Source of the DNA: Ferriphaselus amnicola
GTDB lineage: Bacteria; Pseudomonadota; Gammaproteobacteria; Burkholderiales; Gallionellaceae
Direction of reading: 5' to 3'
Length of the DNA: 64,000 nt
Assembly (NCBI RefSeq): GCF_000974685.2
Contig: NZ_AP018738.1
Span: forward strand, 248,001-312,000
Positions 50,755 to 60,434 of this stretch are shown here, one piece after another; the first letter of the stretch is position 1; every line of letters starts with the position of its first letter. The position numbers were made by a program, and so were the translations under genes. The notes beneath the pieces are model-generated. The model saw only the letters and a list, made by a program, of their open reading frames with translations. It had not been told where the DNA came from and ran no database searches.

Positions 50755-53442
50755 CTAAGCCTCACCCAAGGTTGTTTTGCTGGGCTTCCAGTGTTCGCTC
50801 CATTCGATCAAATCTCCCGCTGGCATCGGGCGAGCGATGCCGTAGCCTTGACCGACTTCGCAGCCCATTTGCAACAGTGCTTGGTAATGCGCATCATTCT
50901 CCACGCCTTCCGCCACGATGTCGCGATCAAAGGCTTTTGCCAATGCGATGATGCCCTGCACGATGGCATGGTCGCCCTTATCCTCCAGCATCCCGCGCAC
51001 GAACGACTGATCGATTTTGAGCGTATCCACGTCCAGATTGCTCAGGTACGTGAGTGAAGAATACCCGGTGCCAAAGTCATCCAGCGCGAAGCCGACGCCG
51101 AATTCGTGACACGATTTGATGATGGCGCTGACGCGGGCGATGTCGTCCAGTGCGGCGGTTTCCAACACTTCGATCTGCACGCAACGACGGCAAGTCTGAG
51201 CACAATAGTGCCCCATCAATGATTTCAGCTTGGGCACAAAGTTGGCGGATTGCAGGTGGTAGGCCGAGGCGTTGATGCTTACTTCAAAATCTTCACCTGC
51301 CTGCCGCCACCGTTGCAACTGCTGGAAGGCTTGGGAAAACACCCAATCGCCCAGTTCGATCTCTAGCTCAGTATTTTCGATGACACGCAGAAACTCATCA
51401 GGTAGCAGGAAACCCCGCGTCGGATGGTGCCAGCGGATCAATGCCTCCACGCCGACCAGCCGCCCGGTGCTCATCTCGACTTTGGGCTGGTAGTACAACT
51501 CGAACTCGCCGTGCGCTAAGCCGTGACGGATCTGCTGGAGTAGTTCGTGATGGGAGCGGGCGCGCAAGTCGTTGGCGGCGTCGAACAAGTGGTAGCGGTT
51601 CTTGCCCGACTGCTTCGCGATGTACATGGCCTGATCGGCATGGCGCAGTAGTGTATCTGCATCCTGTTCATCCTCTGGATAGAGCGATACGCCGATACTG
51701 GCGCTGATGTGTAGATGTTTTCCCTGAATCTCGATCGGCTGGTTGATCCTCTCCAGCAAGCGATTCAGACTGCCTGCGCATTCCTCTGGCACTTCCAGCC
51801 CGACCAGCAGCACCACGAATTCATCGCCGCCCAAGCGAGCCACGGTGTCATCTTCGCGGATGACTTCCTTGATGCGGCGCGTGATCTCGATCAGCACTTG
51901 GTCGCCGGTATCGTGGCCGTAGGTGTCATTGACCGGCTTGAAGCCATCCAGATCGAGATAGCACACGGCCATCAGGCCTTTTTCGCGCTTGGTTCGCGCC
52001 AGTGCTTGCGACAAACGGTCAGCCAGCAACACGCGGTTAGGTACGCCAGTTAGCGAGTCGTAATGGGCGATGTGTTCGAGTTGTTGTTCGTGTTCCTTGC
52101 GCTCGGTGACATCCGCCGCAATGCCGATCAAGCCACAGATGCTGCCATCGTTGTTGAGCAAGCGCACCTTGGTGATCTCCAGCAAGTGGTCGCGGCCATC
52201 AACAAACGGCACCCATTCCCAAGAAAGATGCGGGCGATCTTGAGCTAGGCACTCCTCATCGGCTTTCATGCAACTGGCAATGGTGGAGGGCGGCATAACC
52301 TCAGAATAGTGGCGAGCTGCGAGGAATGTTTCCTCAGGGATGCCCAGAGCTAGGCAGTAGCTTTTATTCACGAAACGCGCACGGCCATCTGCTTGCAGCA
52401 TCCAGATGCCCAACGGTGCGTTGTCCAGAATGCTCTGGAATAGCTTGCGCTCGATTTCGAGTTCATGGCGTGAGTTCTCAAGCTCCTGCTCCGCTAGTTT
52501 CCGATCGGTGGTGTCGATGCTGGTGCCGACCATACGTAGTGCCCGGCCTTGGGAATCGCGCTCCCGAATCTGTCCTCGGCACAGTATCCAGCGGTAGCTG
52601 CCATCCTTGCAACGTAGGCGTGCTTCAGAAACGAATTTGTCGTGAGTCGCGCCTTTGAGTGTTGTTGTGAGATGTTGCAATGCGGCAAGCTTGTCGTCGG
52701 GGTGCATCAGTCTATCGATCACCGATGAGTCGTGACCCAGCTCCTCTTCTGTGTAGCCCAGCATTTCGGTATAGCTTCTGGAATAGAGCAGACTGCGGGT
52801 TTGCAGGTTCCAGTCCCAGATGGCGTCGCCCGCACTTTCCAAGGCCAGCCGCCAGCGTTCACCGACTTGGCGCTCCAGCTCGTACTCTTGTTCCCGCTGG
52901 CGTTGCTCTTCCTTGACGGTCTCGTAGTTCCAGAAGATGAAGAACAGTGCGACCAGATAGATGCACGTCGTGAAGATGTCGATGTGCGAATAGCCGGTTT
53001 GGAAGCCGGTCAGGAAATGCACTGCGACGATGGCGAACAGAATGGCATACAGCCAGCGCAAGCCGATTGTGCGTCCCTTCAGGTAGAACGCCCCCGCAGA
53101 AAGTAGGAAAAACAAAGACAGCCGCATCGAGTTGTACGGTGCCAACAGATAGATGGAAAGAAACAGGAAGAAGCTGGATACGATGGCGATGGTGCTGATC
53201 AGTTCGACTTTGTCGCGGTGATGCTTGAGGTAATGCAGGGCAGCGAAGCTGACCGCAGCGAATCCAAAATCGATCGCACCCATCAGCGGGCTGATCTGCC
53301 AGCGGTAGAAGCCCATACCGAAAGCCACCAGTGCGGCCATCAGGAACACGCTGTTCAGGAACGTGACCTTGTACTTCAAATGTCGTTCGTGATCAGCGAA
53401 GGACTGAGTGAAGGGCAGTAGATTGAGCAGAGTCTGTTTCAT
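50755..53442 (-). CDS. Membrane PAS-PAS-GGDEF-EAL cyclic-di-GMP protein
   Basis: 895-residue signalling protein. About five or six membrane helices fill the first 175 residues. Two PAS domains follow (near WRLALESAGDAIWDWNLQTR and SILDNAPLGIWMLQADGRAR), then a GGDEF domain with intact ARLGGDEFVVLL and an EAL domain with GVEALIRWHHPTRG, LDDFGTGYSSLTYLSNLD and QGYGIARPMP. Both catalytic motifs look intact, so it could make or degrade c-di-GMP; which activity dominates cannot be told. The signal sensed is unknown. It stands alone and is convergent with the oxidoreductase gene. Confidence 0.93.
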   Translation of the reverse strand: MKQTLLNLLPFTQSFADHERHLKYKVTFLNSVFLMAALVAFGMGFYRWQISPLMGAIDFGFAAVSFAALHYLKHHRDKVELISTIAIVSSFFLFLSIYLLAPYNSMRLSLFFLLSAGAFYLKGRTIGLRWLYAILFAIVAVHFLTGFQTGYSHIDIFTTCIYLVALFFIFWNYETVKEEQRQREQEYELERQVGERWRLALESAGDAIWDWNLQTRSLLYSRSYTEMLGYTEEELGHDSSVIDRLMHPDDKLAALQHLTTTLKGATHDKFVSEARLRCKDGSYRWILCRGQIRERDSQGRALRMVGTSIDTTDRKLAEQELENSRHELEIERKLFQSILDNAPLGIWMLQADGRARFVNKSYCLALGIPEETFLAARHYSEVMPPSTIASCMKADEECLAQDRPHLSWEWVPFVDGRDHLLEITKVRLLNNDGSICGLIGIAADVTERKEHEQQLEHIAHYDSLTGVPNRVLLADRLSQALARTKREKGLMAVCYLDLDGFKPVNDTYGHDTGDQVLIEITRRIKEVIREDDTVARLGGDEFVVLLVGLEVPEECAGSLNRLLERINQPIEIQGKHLHISASIGVSLYPEDEQDADTLLRHADQAMYIAKQSGKNRYHLFDAANDLRARSHHELLQQIRHGLAHGEFELYYQPKVEMSTGRLVGVEALIRWHHPTRGFLLPDEFLRVIENTELEIELGDWVFSQAFQQLQRWRQAGEDFEVSINASAYHLQSANFVPKLKSLMGHYCAQTCRRCVQIEVLETAALDDIARVSAIIKSCHEFGVGFALDDFGTGYSSLTYLSNLDVDTLKIDQSFVRGMLEDKGDHAIVQGIIALAKAFDRDIVAEGVENDAHYQALLQMGCEVGQGYGIARPMPAGDLIEWSEHWKPSKTTLGEA

Positions 53443-53504
53443 GGGGATAGAGGGAATCCATGTCTCATCATTCTACGACTTCCCTACTTGCGTTGCTGTT
53501 GGAA

Positions 53505-54278
53505 TTACATCTGAGACAGTCGGGGCAAGGCCGCGAATGTGTTTTGTGAGGTCGCCTGTGCGACTTGCTCAATGGAGAGTCCACGCAGCTCGGCCAAGGT
53601 GGTTGCGATGCGCGCTAGATACTCCGGTCGATTGGGCTGGCCATGCTCCAGAAAGGCAGGCGGGATGTCCGGCGCATCGGTCTCCAGCACGATGGATTCC
53701 AACGGCAGCGTCGCTGCCAGTTCACGCAAGCGCAGGGCGCGTGGGTAAGTCATCGCTCCGCCGAAACCCAGCTTAAAACCGAGCTTGATGAATTCTTCTG
53801 CCTGCTGGTGGCTGCCGTTGAACGCGTGCGCGATGCCGCCGCACACCCGATGTTGGCGCAAGTATTTGAGCACGATGTCTTGGGCGCGACGAAGGTGTAG
53901 CAGCACCGGCAGATCGAATTCCTTCGCCAGTTTCAGTTGTTCGACGAAGAAGAATTCCTGTCGAGCGCGGTCGTAGTGTTCGACAAAAAAGTCCAGCCCG
54001 ATCTCGCCGACGGCGACTGTGTGCGGCAAGGTCAGATACTCACGCAAGACGGGCAAATCCTCGGGTGTGGCGTTATCCACGTACATCGGGTGGATGCCGA
54101 AAGCGGGGAAGCAAGTAGCATGTCCTTGGCATAGCTCGGCAACGGTGGCGAAGTTAGCGCGCTCCACCGAGGGCACGACGATGCGGCTGACGCCCGCTGC
54201 ATTCGCCGCGCTGACCAACTCGGCTTGATCCGCGCCGAATTCGGCGGCGTCGAGGTGGCAGTGGGTGTCGATGAACAT
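53505..54278 (-). CDS. TatD family metal-dependent hydrolase
   Basis: 257-residue TIM-barrel hydrolase. The ATG at 54278 gives MFIDTHCHLDAAEF with the metal-binding HxH; AVGEIGLDFF and the C-terminal LETDAPDIPP supply further ligands. TatD proteins are 3'-5' DNA/RNA exonucleases or deoxyribonucleases; which paralogue this is cannot be decided. It is 2 bp after cca on the same strand. The frame stays open upstream, but only into cca DNA. Confidence 0.92.
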   Translation of the reverse strand: MFIDTHCHLDAAEFGADQAELVSAANAAGVSRIVVPSVERANFATVAELCQGHATCFPAFGIHPMYVDNATPEDLPVLREYLTLPHTVAVGEIGLDFFVEHYDRARQEFFFVEQLKLAKEFDLPVLLHLRRAQDIVLKYLRQHRVCGGIAHAFNGSHQQAEEFIKLGFKLGFGGAMTYPRALRLRELAATLPLESIVLETDAPDIPPAFLEHGQPNRPEYLARIATTLAELRGLSIEQVAQATSQNTFAALPRLSQM

Positions 54279-54280
54279 GG

Positions 54281-55507
54281 CTAGGTGCCAGCCGAGGCGC
54301 GCTCCACCGCTGCGATGCGCGCCAGCCGGATCAATTCGGGGATGCGCGCTGGGTCGCCGCATTCGCGGGCGATGGCTCCCGCATCCACGGCACGGGCGGC
54401 GGCCAGCAGTCTTTCCAGATAAGCCGCTTGCGGATAATCGTCGTGCTCATGGCCGGTGCGACCGCGCGCGTCGCTCTGACAGGCTTGCAGTATCTGGGTG
54501 AAACGTTCCGGCTTGCGCCAGCCATCACAACTGTCGAACAGGCGCACCACGGTATCGGCGCGTAGCTGTTTGGCGCGGTGGATGTCGCCGTGGTAGCGCG
54601 CCACCAACCGCGCCAGATCGCGGCAATCCGCCGGTGCGCGCAAGCGCTCGCTCACCGTTTTGAGTAGATCTACGCTGCGTAGCTCGTGGCCGATGTGGCG
54701 CGGCAAAATGTCTTTCGGCGTGTTGCCCTTGCCGAGGTCGTGGCCGAGCGCAGCGTAGCGGACTTCCAGCGCATAGTTGTGGCGGGCGGTATCGTCCAAC
54801 ACCATCATGGCGTGGATGCCGCAGTCGATCTCGGGATGGTATTGCGGCGGCTGTGGCACACCGAACAGCGCGTCCACCTCGGGCAGAACCTTCTTTAGCG
54901 CGCCGCAGTCGCGCAGGGTGGAGATGAAGCGCGAGGGTTGCTCACCCATCAGCCCGCGCGCCAATTCTTGCCAAACGCGCTCTGGCACCAGCGCATCGAC
55001 TTCGCCGTTTTCCACCATGGCGCGCATCAGTCCCAGCGTCTCGGGTGCAAAGCTGAAGCCGAAGCGGGCGGCGAAACGCGCGCCACGCAGAATGCGCACG
55101 GGGTCTTCGGCGAATGCGTCGCTGACATGACGCAGGATGCCCGCCGCGAGATCGGTCTGCCCGCCGTAAGGGTCGATCAGCGTGCCGTCTGCCGCTTCGG
55201 CGATGGCGTTGATGGTGAAATCGCGCCGCAGCAGATCTTGCTCTAGCGTCACGTCCGGTGCGGCATGGACGGCGAAACCTTTGTAGCCACGCGCCGTCTT
55301 GCGCTCGGTGCGCGCTAGCGCGTATTCCTCGTGCGTTTTGGGATGCAGGAAGACCGGGAAATCCTTACCGACGGGCTGAAAACCTTGCGCTTCCATCGCC
55401 TCCGGCGTAGTGCCGACGACCACCCAATCGCGGTCTTGCACCGGCAGGCCGAGCAAGCGGTCACGCACCGCGCCGCCAACGCAGTAGATTTCGGGCTTAT
55501 TTTTCAT
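54281..55507 (-). CDS. cca: CCA-adding tRNA nucleotidyltransferase (with HD domain)
   Basis: Adds or repairs the 3' CCA of tRNA. The 408-residue product starts at an ATG overlapping the slt stop (ATGAAAAATAA). Motif A is CVGGAVRDRLLGLPV with the catalytic DRDWVVVG, then TLEQDLLRRDFTINAIAEA and FAEDPVRILRGARFAARF. The C-terminal HD domain (AALGHDLGKGNTP) indicates the gammaproteobacterial-type Cca, which also has phosphatase and phosphodiesterase activity. Confidence 0.96.
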   Translation of the reverse strand: MKNKPEIYCVGGAVRDRLLGLPVQDRDWVVVGTTPEAMEAQGFQPVGKDFPVFLHPKTHEEYALARTERKTARGYKGFAVHAAPDVTLEQDLLRRDFTINAIAEAADGTLIDPYGGQTDLAAGILRHVSDAFAEDPVRILRGARFAARFGFSFAPETLGLMRAMVENGEVDALVPERVWQELARGLMGEQPSRFISTLRDCGALKKVLPEVDALFGVPQPPQYHPEIDCGIHAMMVLDDTARHNYALEVRYAALGHDLGKGNTPKDILPRHIGHELRSVDLLKTVSERLRAPADCRDLARLVARYHGDIHRAKQLRADTVVRLFDSCDGWRKPERFTQILQACQSDARGRTGHEHDDYPQAAYLERLLAAARAVDAGAIARECGDPARIPELIRLARIAAVERASAGT

Positions 55508-57440
55508 CGGGGATCGGCGTTTGGTTGGCCGCACTCTTAGGCGCGATCACGCCCATGCGCTGTTTGAGCGAGGCACCCGGCTGGCCGAATTGTTCGGCGT
55601 AATACACGGTGTTGCTCATCACTTTCTTCACGTAATCGCGCGTCTCGTTGAAGGGGATGGTCTCGGCGTAGATCGCGCCTTCCAGCGGTACGTCGCCACG
55701 CCAGCGGCGCGCCCGTCCGGGACCGGCATTGTAGGCGGCGGAAGCAAGTACCGGGCTGCCATCGAACCAGTCGAGCACGGTTTTCATGTAGTAGGTGCCG
55801 AGCTTGAGGTTGGTCTCCATCTGATGGATGAGCGCTTCCTTGTAGGATTTTAGCCCCAGTTTTTTGGCGACCCACTTGGCGGTGGCGGGCATGATCTGCA
55901 TCAGTCCTGCCGCGCCGACGGTCGATTTTGCCTGCGTTACGAACCGGCTCTCTTGCCGCATCAAGCCATAGACCCATGCCTCTTCCAGTCCGTTGTCTTG
56001 CAGATGTCCGCGCAATTCTTCTCGGTAGGGGGCGAGGTAGCGCAGGTTGAAGTCGTGCTGGACTTGAGTACGGTCGGCGGCGCTGATGGCGCGGTCGTAC
56101 ATCTCGTTGCGACGGGCGATCTCGGCGGCAGTGATCAACTGCCGGTCATTCAAGCTGCGCAAGGTCAATGACCACTCTCTGGCGGCTTCGGTGCGCATAT
56201 CCAAGCGGTACAACAGTAATGCGCGCTGGATGCCGGGCAGTTTGCCGACCGCATCCAGCTCGGCTTTGCCCGGCTTGAAACTCTCGGATTTGCTGTCCGT
56301 GGCGATCACGGTGCCCAGCTCTTCGCGCGCCATCTGTCCGTAGAAATTGAACTCGCGTGCTAGGTCGATGAACAACTTATTGGCTTCGACCGCCTTACCT
56401 TGTTCTTTCAGCGCGCGTCCCTTCCAGTAACGCCAAGGCGCTTCCTGCTGCTGGGTGGGTGAGAGCAGGGCGATACTGTTACCGACCTCGCGCCAGTTTT
56501 TAGCGCGCAAAGCTGCGCGCACTCGCCACTCGCGTTGGACATCATTCAGCGGCGCATTCCCTGCCGCCCGATACCACTCCAGCGCGCGGGTATCCAACTT
56601 CATCGCGGCCTCATAAGCCAGCCAGCCACTGATGTAGGCGCGCTCGTCCTCGGGAAAATGGTCGGCGATACCCTGCCAGCGGCTGTAGGCCAAGGGGGGC
56701 GATTGCTTAGCCAGACGCAACACAGCGAATTGTGCCGCCAGACGTTGCACTTCATTCGGCTGATCCAGCTCGGCGCGTTCCAGATAACGCTCGGGGTTGC
56801 TCGCAACACTTTCCAAGGTGGCGGGAGCGATCTGCAAGTGGGCGGGAAGTTGCGTGGACAGGCGCTTGGCCAGCGAGACATTGCCGGATTCCAGAGCCAA
56901 GCGCAGTCGCTGCCAGACCTCTTGCTCGGTGATGAGATTGCGGCTGAGCGCGGCCTCGAACAAGGGTGTGCAGCTTTGTGGCTGCTCGCGTCCGACCAAC
57001 CACAGCGGGCGCACCTCACGCAGCACTTCGTCGGCCTGTGCCTGAGTCGGCTGAACTTGCGCGCGAGCTTGCAGCGCGTAGCAGGTCAGCTCCACCTCGG
57101 GCGTAAGCAGGCGCGGGAATTCCGCCAGAAACGTGTTCCATTGCTGCGTCTTGCCGAGTTGCTTCAACCATTCACTGCGCAACTTGTCGATCACCGGCGT
57201 GTCGGCAGGGCGGGCGAGAAAAGCCTGAATATCGGAAGGGTCGGTGGTGGTCAGATTCAGCCGCAGACGGTAATACGTCACATAGGGTTCCATCGGCGAG
57301 CGGGTGAGCTTTTCGGCCAACTGTTCCAACTTGATCTTGTTGCCAGCGCGAAACGCATCCCGCGCGGCGAGAAAGTCCGCCTCTTCATTGGCATGGGCGA
57401 GAGCGGGTAACAGCAGTAGGGCAAACAGGAAAAATCTCAT
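55497..57440 (-). CDS. slt: Soluble lytic murein transglycosylase
   Basis: Periplasmic enzyme that cleaves glycan strands with formation of 1,6-anhydroMurNAc. The ATG at 57440 gives 647 residues with a signal peptide (FFLFALLLLPALAHA), a long helical superhelix, and the C-terminal SLT domain with the catalytic glutamate in LMRQESRFVTQAKS. AAGLMQIMPATAKWVAKKL and YNAGPGRARRW follow. The length equals the Slt70 family. The frame runs upstream to 57518 but without family similarity. Confidence 0.95.
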   Translation of the reverse strand: MRFFLFALLLLPALAHANEEADFLAARDAFRAGNKIKLEQLAEKLTRSPMEPYVTYYRLRLNLTTTDPSDIQAFLARPADTPVIDKLRSEWLKQLGKTQQWNTFLAEFPRLLTPEVELTCYALQARAQVQPTQAQADEVLREVRPLWLVGREQPQSCTPLFEAALSRNLITEQEVWQRLRLALESGNVSLAKRLSTQLPAHLQIAPATLESVASNPERYLERAELDQPNEVQRLAAQFAVLRLAKQSPPLAYSRWQGIADHFPEDERAYISGWLAYEAAMKLDTRALEWYRAAGNAPLNDVQREWRVRAALRAKNWREVGNSIALLSPTQQQEAPWRYWKGRALKEQGKAVEANKLFIDLAREFNFYGQMAREELGTVIATDSKSESFKPGKAELDAVGKLPGIQRALLLYRLDMRTEAAREWSLTLRSLNDRQLITAAEIARRNEMYDRAISAADRTQVQHDFNLRYLAPYREELRGHLQDNGLEEAWVYGLMRQESRFVTQAKSTVGAAGLMQIMPATAKWVAKKLGLKSYKEALIHQMETNLKLGTYYMKTVLDWFDGSPVLASAAYNAGPGRARRWRGDVPLEGAIYAETIPFNETRDYVKKVMSNTVYYAEQFGQPGASLKQRMGVIAPKSAANQTPIPDEK

Positions 57441-57527
57441 CGGAAAGGGCGGCCACATCAACGGCGGGAAGCATATCACACGCCTATCGGTTAGAATCCG
57501 CCGAACCAAATTTACCAAGGACTAAGC

Positions 57528-57947
57528 ATGAAAGCACGAGTGAAATGGGTAGAGCAGATGTCGTTCCTCGGCGAGACCGAGAGTGGACATGCGGTGCTGA
57601 TGGATGGCGCACCGGCAGCGGGTGGGCGCAACCTCGGCCCACGTCCGATGGAGATGTTGCTGTTGGGCGCAGGTGGCTGCACCTCGTTCGACGTGATTTT
57701 GATACTCAAGAAGAAGCGTCAGGACGTGCATGACTGCGAAGTGCAGATCGAGGCCGAACGCGCCGAGACCGAGCCTAAGGTGTTCACCAAGATACACATG
57801 CACTTTGTCGTCACGGGCCGCAACTTGGCATCCGACGCAGTCGCGCGCGCCATCGAGCTATCGGCTACCAAGTATTGCTCGGCCAGCATCATGCTGGGCG
57901 CAACGGCGGCGATGACCCACGATTTCGAGATCGTCGAGGCCCCATGA
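57528..57947 (+). CDS. OsmC/YhfA family protein
   Basis: 139-residue OsmC-like protein. The two redox cysteines lie in LLLGAGGCTSFDVILIL and ATKYCSASIMLG. OsmC and Ohr members reduce organic hydroperoxides; the YhfA branch, which this resembles in sequence and length, has no firm function. The ATG at 57528 has AAGGAC upstream, and TTAGAAT at 57491-57497 could be its -10. It overlaps ybeD by 4 bp and leads the ybeD-lipB-lipA operon. Confidence 0.88.
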   Translation: MKARVKWVEQMSFLGETESGHAVLMDGAPAAGGRNLGPRPMEMLLLGAGGCTSFDVILILKKKRQDVHDCEVQIEAERAETEPKVFTKIHMHFVVTGRNLASDAVARAIELSATKYCSASIMLGATAAMTHDFEIVEAP

Positions 57948-58213
57948 GCGAGTCACAAGAGACCCTGTTCGAGTTCCCGTGCGCCTTTCCGCTCAAGGTA
58001 TTCGGCCATGCCCAGCCCGGTTTCGCCCAAGCCATCGCTGAAGTCGTGCAGCGTCATGCCCCCGAGTTCGACGCCGCGACCATCGAGATGCGCAGCAGCA
58101 GCGGCGCGAAATACCTCAGCTTGACCTGCACTTTCCGCGCTGACTCCAAGGAACAGCTCGATGCGCTGTACCGCGAGCTGACCTCGCACCCGATGGTGAA
58201 GATGGCGCTGTGA
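57944..58213 (+). CDS. ybeD: YbeD family protein (DUF493)
   Basis: 89-residue ACT-like small protein ([19 protein letters not shown], then [20 protein letters not shown]). The family is regularly found upstream of lipB; a role in lipoate metabolism is suspected but not proven. Its ATG overlaps the OsmC stop (ATGA) and its TGA overlaps the lipB GTG (GTGA), so translation is probably coupled throughout. Confidence 0.93.
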   Translation: MSESQETLFEFPCAFPLKVFGHAQPGFAQAIAEVVQRHAPEFDAATIEMRSSSGAKYLSLTCTFRADSKEQLDALYRELTSHPMVKMAL

Positions 58214-58842
58214 CGTTGATCGTCAAACATCTCGGTCTGGTCGAATACGAGCCGACTTGGCGCGCGATGCAGCGTTTCACCGCCGAGCGCACGGCGGATA
58301 CGCCGGACGAACTCTGGCTGGTGCAGCATCCGCCCACCTACACGCAGGGGCAGGCGGGCAAGCCGGAGCATCTGCTGAATCTCACCGACATTCCGGTGGT
58401 GCAGATCGACCGGGGCGGACAAGTCACGTATCACGGCCCCGGCCAGATCGTCGCTTACCTGTTGCTCGACTTGCGCCGCTGGAAGATCAACGTGCGCGAG
58501 CTGGTGCGGCTGATGGAAAACAGCGTGATCGACGTGTTAGCCGAACGCGGCGTGACGGCGGCAGGGCGCGAAGATGCGCCGGGCGTGTATGTCGGCGACG
58601 CTAAGATCGCCTCGCTCGGGCTCAAGATCAAGAACGGCTGCTGCTATCATGGCCTCGCCTTCAACGTCGAAATGGACTTGACCCCGTTCAGCTACATCAA
58701 TCCCTGCGGTTACGCCGGATTGCGCGTGACCCAAGCCCGCGAAGTCGGCATCACCACGCCGCTGGCTGAACTTGAACAACGCTTGGCGCAGCTTCTGAGT
58801 TCGCGCTTGCAACAGCATCTAGAAAGCAAACATGAGCACTGA
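58210..58842 (+). CDS. lipB: Octanoyl-[ACP]:protein N-octanoyltransferase
   Basis: Transfers octanoate from acyl carrier protein to lipoyl domains. The 210 residues start at GTG. Family motifs are [39 protein letters not shown], the catalytic lysine region [12 protein letters not shown] and the catalytic cysteine [12 protein letters not shown]. The 3' end overlaps lipA by 11 bp. Confidence 0.97.
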   Translation: MTLIVKHLGLVEYEPTWRAMQRFTAERTADTPDELWLVQHPPTYTQGQAGKPEHLLNLTDIPVVQIDRGGQVTYHGPGQIVAYLLLDLRRWKINVRELVRLMENSVIDVLAERGVTAAGREDAPGVYVGDAKIASLGLKIKNGCCYHGLAFNVEMDLTPFSYINPCGYAGLRVTQAREVGITTPLAELEQRLAQLLSSRLQQHLESKHEH

Positions 58843-59776
58843 GAAACCCGCAAAACAGACCGGCGCCGCCAAGACTGCGCGCAACCCGATCAAGATCGTT
58901 CCGCTGCAACAGCGGCTGCGCAAGCCGGAATGGATACGCGTCAAATCCGGCAGCAGCGCGGGTTACCACGAAGTGAAGCGCATGTTGCGCGAACACAAGC
59001 TGCACACGGTGTGCGAGGAAGCGTCCTGCCCCAACATCGGTGAATGCTTCGGCAAGGGCACGGCCACCTTCATGATCTTGGGCGACGTGTGTACCCGCCG
59101 CTGCCCGTTCTGCGACGTGGCGCACGGCAAACCGCTGCCGCCCGATGTCAACGAACCGGCCAGTCTGGCGCAGTCCATCGGTCTGCTCAAATTGCGCTAC
59201 GTGGTTATCACCAGTGTGGATCGTGACGATCTGCGCGATGGCGGCGCGGGGCACTTTTCTGATTGTTTGACCGCCATCCGCGCCAGCTCACCCGAGACTC
59301 GGCTGGAAACCCTAGTGCCCGACTTCCGTGGTCGCCTAGAGGTGGCGTTGGACGAAATGGCGCGCAGCCTGCCCGACGTGCTCAACCACAACTTGGAAAC
59401 CGTGCCGCGCTTGTACACCTTGGCGCGTCCCGGTGCCGACTACGCGCACTCGCTGAAGTTGCTCAAGGATTTCAAAGCGCGTTTCCCGCACGTCACCACC
59501 AAATCCGGCCTGATGTTGGGCTTGGGCGAGACCGACGAAGAAGTGCTGGAAGTGATGCGCGATCTGCGCGCTCACGATGTCGAAATGCTCACCCTAGGCC
59601 AATACCTGCAACCCTCCGACGGCCACCTGCCAGTGCTGCGCTACGTCACCCCGGAAACCTTCAAACAGTTCGAGAGCGCCGCGCTGGACATGGGTTTCTC
59701 GCACGCCGCGTGTGGGCCGATGGTTAGGTCGAGTTACTTCGCGGACGAACAAGCGGCACAGGCTGGAGTTAACTGA
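58832..59776 (+). CDS. lipA: Lipoyl synthase
   Basis: Radical-SAM enzyme that inserts two sulfurs into the octanoyl chain laid down by LipB. The 314 residues have the N-terminal auxiliary cluster cysteines [13 protein letters not shown] and the radical-SAM CX3CX2C motif [10 protein letters not shown]. The C-terminal auxiliary-cluster serine is in VRSSYFAD. Length and order after lipB are standard. It is the last gene of the operon. Confidence 0.97.
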   Translation: MSTEKPAKQTGAAKTARNPIKIVPLQQRLRKPEWIRVKSGSSAGYHEVKRMLREHKLHTVCEEASCPNIGECFGKGTATFMILGDVCTRRCPFCDVAHGKPLPPDVNEPASLAQSIGLLKLRYVVITSVDRDDLRDGGAGHFSDCLTAIRASSPETRLETLVPDFRGRLEVALDEMARSLPDVLNHNLETVPRLYTLARPGADYAHSLKLLKDFKARFPHVTTKSGLMLGLGETDEEVLEVMRDLRAHDVEMLTLGQYLQPSDGHLPVLRYVTPETFKQFESAALDMGFSHAACGPMVRSSYFADEQAAQAGVN

Positions 59777-59850
59777 GGTGGAAAAAGGGGATTTTTGATG
59801 AAAACCGTAGTCTGTCGCTGAGGTATCCCACTTTAGTCTCTCTGGCAGAC

Positions 59851-60351
59851 TTACGGTTTGCGGAGTTTGGAGGGTAGGTGCTGTTTGCCTTGCACCAGAT
59901 CCTTGGTCGGAATCCAGTTGGTCTTCGTCTTGGGCTTGTCGGTCTGGATGTTCTTGCCCTGATGGCTGCGTTGCGCCGCCTTGTAGCTCTGGATCGCCGT
60001 CAGCAACTGCTCCTGGGTGACCCGAATGTTCGGGTGTTTGTCCTTGGCATCAAAGTCGGTGAGTTGTTGCTTGATGCGAGCCAGTTGGGTGGCGCTGTCG
60101 TCCTTGGCTCGCAGCACCGTCATCATCGCCTGCGCCTCGGCAGAGAGGGTATAGCCACCTTCTGCTTCGGTGATCAGGCCACAAACGCCCATGCGCGCAA
60201 ACGCATCTACCAGTTTCGACTTGGCCGGAATCTCGCCCTGTTTGGCCATGGCCAGCGCGGTGATGATCTCGTCCAGCGCGGCCGGGCGACGTTTGGCCGC
60301 AACGGTGAGGGACAACAGCAGGGCGGCATCGTCGTCGTGAACGGGGTACAT
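59851..60351 (-). CDS. Hypothetical protein, helical/winged-helix-like
   Basis: Not recognised. 166 residues. The first 80 (for example LDEIITALAMAKQGEIPAKS and MGVCGLITEAEGGYTLSAEA) look like a small winged-helix fold. The rest is helical and then basic and proline/lysine rich (KPKTKTNWIPTKDL). Its base composition is like that of the core genes, unlike the TIR gene beside it, so it may be an old resident gene. It ends facing lipA across about 75 bp that include an imperfect inverted repeat (AACCGTA...TACGGTT). Confidence 0.65.
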   Translation of the reverse strand: MYPVHDDDAALLLSLTVAAKRRPAALDEIITALAMAKQGEIPAKSKLVDAFARMGVCGLITEAEGGYTLSAEAQAMMTVLRAKDDSATQLARIKQQLTDFDAKDKHPNIRVTQEQLLTAIQSYKAAQRSHQGKNIQTDKPKTKTNWIPTKDLVQGKQHLPSKLRKP

Positions 60352-60434
60352 GGTGAACCTTTGCAGAGTTGGAAATTTAACGTGGTTGGCATCGTATTGT
60401 ATTTTGATATGCGGCGCTGCCCCCTTTAATTAGG

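Noticed and set aside
59804-59859. Terminator between lipA and the convergent hypothetical gene
   Set aside because: The AACCGTA.../...TACGGTT repeat is imperfect with a loop of about 30 bases and no U-run, so I did not call it.
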